A stretch of 10,699 nucleotides of DNA from DMER01 sp003451645 (lineage in GTDB: Bacteria; Pseudomonadota; Alphaproteobacteria; Micropepsales; Micropepsaceae), in the NCBI GenBank assembly GCA_031976175.1, contig DALYLR010000065.1:1-10699 (forward strand). Reading direction: 5' to 3'. Each line of letters opens with the position of its first letter. The stretch's first letter is position 1. The position numbers and the translations under genes were made by a program. Positions 6,272-10,699 of the stretch are shown piece after piece. The notes beneath the pieces were generated by a model. It was not told the origin of the DNA. It ran no database searches and was given only the letters and a program-made list of their open reading frames with translations.

Positions 6272-6299
6272 TTGACAGATTGTCATCCGCGCTTAGACT
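6272..6299 (+). promoter_or_regulatory. Sigma70-like promoter with overlapping palindrome, for the crotonase pair
   Basis: TTGACA (6272-6277) is a perfect -35 hexamer, followed after 16 nt by TAGACT (6294-6299), which matches TATAAT at 4 of 6. Transcription from about 6306 would leave a leader of about 34 nt before the ATG at 6340 and would exclude an upstream TTG start at 6280. The -35 overlaps a palindrome, TGACA-GAT-TGTCA (6273-6285), a plausible repressor operator. It lies 18 bp after the cyclase stop codon, so the crotonase genes need not depend on readthrough. Confidence 0.55.
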
Positions 6300-6339
6300 G
6301 CGGGCATCCTCCTTGCCTTATCAGGGAATGCCTGCACCC

Positions 6340-7143
6340 ATGGCCTTTGAGACAATCCTGAGCGCGACCGCCGATGGCGTAACCACCCTGACACTCAACA
6401 GGCCGCAAGGTCTGAACGCCCTCAACAAACAGCTCATCGACGAATTACGCACAGCCCTGCGCCAGGCCGCACGCGATGAGGCCTGCCGGGCGATTATCCT
6501 GACAGGTGCGGGGCGCGGCTTTTGCTCTGGCGCGGACTTGGCCAATGCGGGCTTCAACGATGGCGTAGCGCGCAGCATTGGCGAAGGCGTCTCCCACTCG
6601 ATGGAGATCGGCTATAACCCTCTGGTCCGCGATATCGCAAGCCACCCCAAACCTATCGTCGCAGCCGTCAATGGCACAGCCGCGGGCGGTGGCGTGGGCC
6701 TTGCTCTGTCGGCGGACATTGTGATTGCCGCGAAGTCGGCCAATTTCGTCCAGGTCTTTGGGCCCAAGCTGGGCCTTGTGCCGGATATGGGGTGCACTTG
6801 GATCTTGCCGCAATTGGTGGGCCGGGCGCGGGCACGCGGGCTGGCGCTCCTGGGCGACAAGCTGAGCGCCGAACAGGCAGCGCAATGGGGCCTGATCTGG
6901 GCGGCGGTTGAGGATGGCGAGCTCATGAGCCAAGCGCTTGCGATTGCCACGCGCCTCGCCCAAGGACCGACGCGCGCCTTTGCCGAAATCAAGCGCGCAC
7001 TCGACCTCGCCCCCCTGCAAACGCTCGATGAGCAATTGGAATATGAGCGGCGCATCCAGGGCCAATTGGGGGACACGGAGGATTTCCGTGAAGGGGTCAC
7101 CGCTTTCTTGAGCAAGCGCCCGCCCGCCTTCAAAGGCCGTTGA
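6340..7143 (+). CDS. Enoyl-CoA hydratase/isomerase (crotonase) family, PaaG-like, first of a tandem pair
   Basis: 267 residues from the ATG at 6340, which aligns with the start of the downstream paralogue (MAFETI versus MQFERV). In-frame starts at 6328 and 6280 are less likely; the latter lies inside the promoter. Crotonase landmarks are LNRPQGLNALN near 19-29, GRGFCSGADL (58-67), which forms an oxyanion-hole strand, and AAGGGVGLALSADI (114-127). The two glutamates of true enoyl-CoA hydratases are absent: the first position is Gly (in GGVGLAL), and the second, in VFGPKLGL, is not acidic. Asp149 in LVPDMG matches the Asp used by PaaG-type isomerases. This points to double-bond or epoxide/oxepin isomerisation of a CoA ester rather than hydration. 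Substrate unknown; phenylacetyl-CoA breakdown is possible, but no other paa genes are in view. It is followed after 47 nt by its paralogue. Confidence 0.88.
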   Translation: MAFETILSATADGVTTLTLNRPQGLNALNKQLIDELRTALRQAARDEACRAIILTGAGRGFCSGADLANAGFNDGVARSIGEGVSHSMEIGYNPLVRDIASHPKPIVAAVNGTAAGGGVGLALSADIVIAAKSANFVQVFGPKLGLVPDMGCTWILPQLVGRARARGLALLGDKLSAEQAAQWGLIWAAVEDGELMSQALAIATRLAQGPTRAFAEIKRALDLAPLQTLDEQLEYERRIQGQLGDTEDFREGVTAFLSKRPPAFKGR

Positions 7144-7190
7144 ACCTTTTTCCGCTATCGCCAATCCCACACAAACAAAGGACATCACCC

Positions 7191-7997
7191 ATGCAGTTCG
7201 AGCGCGTATCATTGGAGATCAAGGGGCACACGGGCATTCTGACGCTGGATCACCCTGAGGTCATGAATGCGGTGAGCCCTGAGATGCTCAAAGGTCTGAG
7301 TGCAGCGATGACCGAGGTCGAAAACCCTTCGCATGGCTTGCGCGCGCTGATCATGACCGGCCGGGGCCGCGGCTTCTGCGCCGGCGCCAATCTGCAAGGG
7401 GGCGCGGGCTCTGAGGGCTTTGGCGGCAGCGGCGGCGCGCGTGACGCAGGTTCCGCGCTTGAGACGGCATATCACCCTTTCCTGCGCCGTCTGCGCAATT
7501 TGGAGATGCCCTTCATCACGGCCGTGAATGGCGCGGCTGCGGGTGTCGGCATGAGCTTTGCGCTGATGGGCGATATGATTTTGGCTGGGCGCTCGGCCTA
7601 TTTCCTGCAGGCCTTCCGGCGCATTGGGCTCGTGCCCGATGGCGGCTCAACCTGGTTGCTGCCAAGGCTTGTGGGTTTGGCGCGCGCCAAGGAACTCTCG
7701 CTGATGGGCGACAAGCTGCCTGCCGAGACCGCGCTGCAATGGGGTTTGATCAACCGGGTCTATGATGATGCGGCACTGATGGACGAGGCGCTGAAACTGG
7801 GTGAGGAACTGGCGAGCGGGCCAACGGTGTCGCTGGCGCTTATCCGGCGGCTCTACTGGGAGAGCCCGAGCAATTCCTACGAGGAACAACTCGATCTTGA
7901 GCGCGCCTCACAGCGCGTGGCCGGGCGCACCAGCGACTTCGCCGAAGGGGTGAGCGCGTTCCTGGGCAAGCGCAAGGCGGAGTTCAAGGGGAAGTAA
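7191..7997 (+). CDS. Enoyl-CoA hydratase/isomerase (crotonase) family, PaaG-like, second of a tandem pair
   Basis: 268 residues. The ATG at 7191 has AAAGGA 8 nt upstream; a longer frame from a TTG at 7140 overlaps the upstream stop codon and is rejected. It is a paralogue of the gene before it: GRGRGFCAGANL (57-68), NGAAAGVGMSFALMGDM (113-129), IGLVPDGGSTWLLPRLVG (145-162), the MGDKL segment (172-176), and the same -KGK/-KGR C-terminus. It also lacks both hydratase glutamates (Ser at the first position) and keeps the Asp of LVPD (Asp150). A Gly-rich stretch (70-88) replaces the upstream gene's sequence in the mobile loop that covers the substrate, so substrate preference may differ. The two proteins are clearly diverged, so this is an old duplication rather than a recent one. 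Only 15 bp separate its stop from a convergent gene, and no terminator is visible there. Confidence 0.88.
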   Translation: MQFERVSLEIKGHTGILTLDHPEVMNAVSPEMLKGLSAAMTEVENPSHGLRALIMTGRGRGFCAGANLQGGAGSEGFGGSGGARDAGSALETAYHPFLRRLRNLEMPFITAVNGAAAGVGMSFALMGDMILAGRSAYFLQAFRRIGLVPDGGSTWLLPRLVGLARAKELSLMGDKLPAETALQWGLINRVYDDAALMDEALKLGEELASGPTVSLALIRRLYWESPSNSYEEQLDLERASQRVAGRTSDFAEGVSAFLGKRKAEFKGK

Positions 7998-8012
7998 GCG
8001 CCCCCGCCCTTA

Positions 8013-9167
8013 TTATTGCGGCTTATAGGTGCCTTGTGCCAGCGGATCGTCCGCTGGTGCGAGGCTCGCGACTGCGCGCGCATTGCCCACGGAAAGCCCC
8101 GCGAGCGCCGACGTGAACGACGGTGTCAGGGGTGCCGGTTCCGCCTGGAACGCCTGCGCGATCGCCGTGTTGAGCGCCTGGGTGTCGAGTTTGGGCGCCT
8201 CAGCGGTGAGCAACTTTCCACCGGGCTTGCCAGGCAAGGTCTCAGGCAATGCGGGCCAATCCTTACCCGCTTCCCGGCGGATGGTCAGATAGACCATCTC
8301 GCGCACCTGAAAACGGCCGAGCCGTTTGCCGGTGAAATTCTGGATCACGACATGGTCGAAGCCCTTGTCGAGCAAATTCTTGCGGTCGGCCTTGAGCCAG
8401 GCGGCACGCATCTCCCGGTATTTGAGGAGCGAATTGGTGTGCGGGGTATCTGTCCGGATGTCGATGCCAAGGGCGCGCTTCGCCCCCTTGGGCGCCACGA
8501 TTTCAGCCACCGCCTCAACCTCGATCGTGCCCAGGCCCGGCGCCTTGAACACCTCAAGCGGTTTCACAGCATAGGCGGCATCCTGCGCGGTCTTCCATGG
8601 TTCCGCACCCTTCTGGCGGAGCCAGACGGCATCCTTTCCACGCTGATAGAAGAAGGTCTCGTAGGTGGGCGCGCCAGCCTTGCCCGGTCTTTGGAAGTTC
8701 ACCGCGACGCGGGTAAAGCCGTTCTGCTCAGCGGTGAGGATCACGAACCGCCCGAATACGTCATCGGCGAGCGCTAGATAATCAGGGCCCGCCTTCACAG
8801 CCGCAGGATCACGCAGTTCGAAATTGGTATAGAGGCCGCGCTGCCCTGCGGCATCGTTGCCTTTGAGCTCGCCCGCATTCTGGAACCGCAAGGCGGTCTT
8901 GCCGCGCAAGACAATCCAGTCTTGGCCCTCACCCGCCGCGACGGGGACAAGAGCGGCACCGGGGGCCGCACCCGTGCCAGCCGCCGGAAGTCTTTGCGGT
9001 TCGGTGGTTGGCGCGCTGACGGGCTGGGCTTGCGGCGCGTCGCCAGGCGTGGTGATGCGGCCAAACGGATTGTCGGCGCCAAAGTCATCGCAAAATGGGC
9101 AAGCTTGCGCCGCGCCGAAGGCCACGACGCCCGCCACCGCCACCAGATACGCCCGGACTGAAATCAC
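8013..9167 (-). CDS. Unrecognised secreted protein with N-terminal CPFC motif
   Basis: 384 residues from a GTG start at 9167, supported by AGGGGG 8 nt upstream and by a clear signal peptide (residues 1-22, hydrophobic core LVAVAGVVAFGAA). Cleavage after AQA would leave Cys-Pro-Phe-Cys (23-26) as the very N-terminus of the mature protein. A Pro/Ala/Gly-rich linker (about 37-80) leads to a globular region (81-345) that I do not recognise, then an Ala-rich tail. The CxxC could be a redox or metal-binding pair; the sequence before the Cys is a poor lipobox, but lipidation is not excluded. There are no other cysteines. It lies 81 bp behind sufA on the same strand with no terminator between, so read-through from the suf operon is possible. 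A link to iron-sulphur or metal handling is only suggested by position. Confidence 0.75.
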   Translation of the reverse strand: MISVRAYLVAVAGVVAFGAAQACPFCDDFGADNPFGRITTPGDAPQAQPVSAPTTEPQRLPAAGTGAAPGAALVPVAAGEGQDWIVLRGKTALRFQNAGELKGNDAAGQRGLYTNFELRDPAAVKAGPDYLALADDVFGRFVILTAEQNGFTRVAVNFQRPGKAGAPTYETFFYQRGKDAVWLRQKGAEPWKTAQDAAYAVKPLEVFKAPGLGTIEVEAVAEIVAPKGAKRALGIDIRTDTPHTNSLLKYREMRAAWLKADRKNLLDKGFDHVVIQNFTGKRLGRFQVREMVYLTIRREAGKDWPALPETLPGKPGGKLLTAEAPKLDTQALNTAIAQAFQAEPAPLTPSFTSALAGLSVGNARAVASLAPADDPLAQGTYKPQ

Positions 9168-9248
9168 TTTAACAACCCCCTAATCCCGTTCAGAGGGCTG
9201 AGTTTGGCACTGTTTGCCGCGACAGACAACGGCCGGACGCACTGAGCG

Positions 9249-9662
9249 TTAGGGCTCTGTGGCATCCTCGCCAGGGTTGGCAGGCTTCAGCGCCACACTT
9301 TCCCCGCAGCCACAGGCATCCGTTTCGTTGGGATTGCGGAAGACGAAGCGGGACTGAAGCTTATCGGTCACATAGTCCATCTCGGTCCCGATCAGGAACA
9401 TGATGGCCTTGGGGTCGATCAGGACGCGCACGCCCTTGTCCTCGACCACCTCGTCAAGCGGGTCCTGGTTCACCGCGTAATTCAGCGTATAGGCCATACC
9501 GGCGCAGCCCGCATTCTTGAGCCCAAGGCGCAAACCCACATAGGGCTTGTCGGCACGCTCCATCACCGCCTTGATCCGGGCGGCGGCCTGATCGGTCAGA
9601 CGGATCGCCTTGGGGCGTTCGCGGCGCGGGCGGGCGGGCTTTTGGGTTTCGACGGTGCTCAT
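9249..9662 (-). CDS. sufA: SufA, A-type iron-sulphur cluster carrier (HesB/IscA family)
   Basis: 137 residues. The three cluster-binding cysteines are present: Cys53 in KNAGCAGM, and Cys117 and Cys119 in DACGCGES near the C-terminus. The protein accepts a nascent Fe-S cluster from the SUF scaffold and passes it to apo-enzymes. It has an 18-residue basic, Pro-rich N-terminal extension and a 16-residue tail after the last cysteines, both common in alphaproteobacterial versions. The start at 9662 lacks a strong ribosome site, and translation may be coupled to sufT, whose stop codon is 15 nt upstream. Position at the end of sufS-sufT-sufA supports the name SufA over IscA or ErpA. Confidence 0.93.
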   Translation of the reverse strand: MSTVETQKPARPRRERPKAIRLTDQAAARIKAVMERADKPYVGLRLGLKNAGCAGMAYTLNYAVNQDPLDEVVEDKGVRVLIDPKAIMFLIGTEMDYVTDKLQSRFVFRNPNETDACGCGESVALKPANPGEDATEP

Positions 9663-9677
9663 GGGAGAGATGTGGGC

Positions 9678-10034
9678 CTAAAACATGTTGAGTTCAAGCT
9701 TGGCTTCTTCGGACATGCGCGCTTGGGTCCAAGGCGGGTCAAAGACCATGTTGACAGTGACCTCGCCCACACCGGGCACTTTGGCCACCGCATCCTTAAC
9801 CCATCCGGGCATCTCGCCCGCCACAGGACAACCTGGCGCCGTCAAAGTCATGTCGATGGTCACGTCCTTTGTGTCGGACACATCGACCTTGTAGATCAGG
9901 CCGAGCTCATAAATATCGACCGGGATTTCGGGGTCGAACACGGTTTTCAAGGCCGCGATCAGATCATGCGTCAGGCTCTCCAGCACCTCTGGAGGCAATG
10001 CATTCGCAGCAACGCTTAACGCTTCAGCGCCCAT
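9678..10034 (-). CDS. sufT: SufT / MIP18-family (DUF59) iron-sulphur assembly protein
   Basis: 118 residues, the normal size for a stand-alone DUF59 protein. Motifs are DPEIPVDIYELGLIY (34-48), MTLTAPGCPVA (62-72) with the conserved Cys69, and FDPPWTQARMSEEAKLELNMF (98-118) at the C-terminus. This family helps maturation of Fe-S proteins, probably in cluster transfer. The gene lies 7 nt behind sufS and 15 nt before sufA, all on the - strand, so translation is likely coupled. AGGA stands 4 nt before the ATG, slightly close. I see no disruption. Confidence 0.93.
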   Translation of the reverse strand: MGAEALSVAANALPPEVLESLTHDLIAALKTVFDPEIPVDIYELGLIYKVDVSDTKDVTIDMTLTAPGCPVAGEMPGWVKDAVAKVPGVGEVTVNMVFDPPWTQARMSEEAKLELNMF

Positions 10035-10041
10035 CTCATCC

Positions 10042-10699
10042 TCACATCAAAATCGACCGGGCGCGGACGAGCGCCTCAAAGAGCGCATCGACCTCGGCCC
10101 GCGTGTTATACATGGCAAAGGACGCCCGCGCGGTGGCCGGGACGCCCAAAAACTCCATCAAAGGCTGAGCGCAATGATGCCCTGCCCTGACCGCCACGCC
10201 ATAGCGATCCAGCAACGTTGCAATATCATGCGGGTGCGCACCATCAACAGAAAAGGCCATGATCGAACCCTTGCCACCCGCCCGTCCGTGCAAGGTCAAC
10301 CAATTGAGCTCGGCCGCCCGCTCTTCGGCATGGGCAAGCAGCGCGTGCTCATGGGCGAGCGCTGCAGCGCGATCGATCCCGGAGAGATAGGTGATCGCGG
10401 CACCCAGGCCGATGGCCTCTAGAATGGGCGGTGTTCCGGCCTCGAACCGGTGGGGCAGCCCCGCATAAGTAATCTTGTCTTGCGAGACCTCCAATATCAT
10501 CTCTCCCCCGCCCCGATAGGGCGGCATGGCCTCCAGCAGCGCCCGGCGGCCATAGAGCACGCCAATGCCGGTAGGCCCATAAAGCTTGTGGCCATTCAGA
10601 ACGTAGAAGTCGGCATCGAGCGCCTGGACGTCAACCGGCAGGTGCACGCCTGCCTGCGCGCCATCGATCAGCACAGGGACACCTTGGGCGTGCGCCAGC
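10042..10699 (-). CDS. sufS: SufS, group II cysteine desulphurase (N-terminal part outside the window)
   Basis: The frame is open through the right edge; about 219 codons of the C-terminal half are visible, where full SufS proteins have about 400-415. The PLP-binding lysine is in LNGHKLYGPTGIG (codon at 10587-10585), and the catalytic cysteine is in RAGHHCAQPLM (codon at 10173-10171), which is the group II form. The enzyme takes sulphur from cysteine, leaving alanine, as a persulphide for Fe-S cluster building. IDGAQAG near the edge is part of the cofactor pocket. It is the first visible gene of sufS-sufT-sufA; the operon promoter and any IscR- or iron-responsive site must lie beyond the window. 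Confidence 0.96.
   Translation of the reverse strand, partial: LAHAQGVPVLIDGAQAGVHLPVDVQALDADFYVLNGHKLYGPTGIGVLYGRRALLEAMPPYRGGGEMILEVSQDKITYAGLPHRFEAGTPPILEAIGLGAAITYLSGIDRAAALAHEHALLAHAEERAAELNWLTLHGRAGGKGSIMAFSVDGAHPHDIATLLDRYGVAVRAGHHCAQPLMEFLGVPATARASFAMYNTRAEVDALFEALVRARSILM

Noticed and set aside
5318..6286. 322-codon open frame antisense to the diguanylate cyclase
   Set aside because: It mirrors the codon pattern of the GGDEF gene, has no recognisable domain and no ribosome site; long antisense frames are expected in high-GC coding DNA.
7998..8012. Terminator between the convergent crotonase and CPFC genes
   Set aside because: The 15-bp gap is C/G-rich with no hairpin or T-run.
8016..8777. 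253-codon + strand frame opposite the CPFC protein
   Set aside because: Shadow composition with no motif; the - strand frame has a signal peptide and a good ribosome site.

Overview
The window is high-GC DNA, densely packed with genes, and has the look of a free-living alphaproteobacterium. The sufS-sufT-sufA order, the PaaG-like crotonase pair and the coniferyl-aldehyde-dehydrogenase-type ALDH all fit that; the placement is inferred from gene content and style, not from a marker gene. Eleven protein genes can be supported, two of them cut by the window edges. There are no rRNA, tRNA or CRISPR loci and no transposase.

Layout. On the + strand, 3-1109 is the C-terminal part of a RhlE-like DEAD-box RNA helicase, ending at a bidirectional terminator (about 1121-1163) shared with a convergent gene. 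On the - strand, 1181-1825 encodes a secreted Tyr/Pro-rich DUF3011 protein, 2047-2517 a small cupin, and 2682-4169 an aldehyde dehydrogenase. The whole ALDH-cupin gap is filled by two related, oppositely oriented hairpin repeats. From 4297 the + strand carries an Anbu-type proteasome homologue, a cytosolic GGDEF diguanylate cyclase, and two tandem crotonase-fold genes (6340-7143 and 7191-7997). From 7997 to the end everything is on the - strand: an unrecognised secreted protein whose predicted mature form begins Cys-Pro-Phe-Cys (8013-9167), then sufA, sufT and the 3' two-thirds or less of sufS, transcribed in the order sufS, sufT, sufA.

How the parts relate. sufS-sufT-sufA form the end of a SUF iron-sulphur assembly operon. 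The two crotonases form a short operon behind a recognisable sigma70-like promoter and probably act in beta-oxidation-like or aromatic acyl-CoA breakdown. The ALDH would oxidise an aldehyde to an acid. Anbu and the cyclase are co-directional but need not be functionally linked.

The most interesting signal is the hairpin pair at 2518-2685. The two copies differ at five paired positions, four of which are compensatory base-pair changes. Both keep a 4-nt bulge at the same place on the same arm, and one copy carries a good promoter (CTGACA-N16-TATAAA) aimed at the cupin gene. This looks like a conserved structured repeat family. Other points of note are an Anbu gene without its usual companion genes and with Ser as putative nucleophile, and the CPFC secreted protein behind the suf genes.
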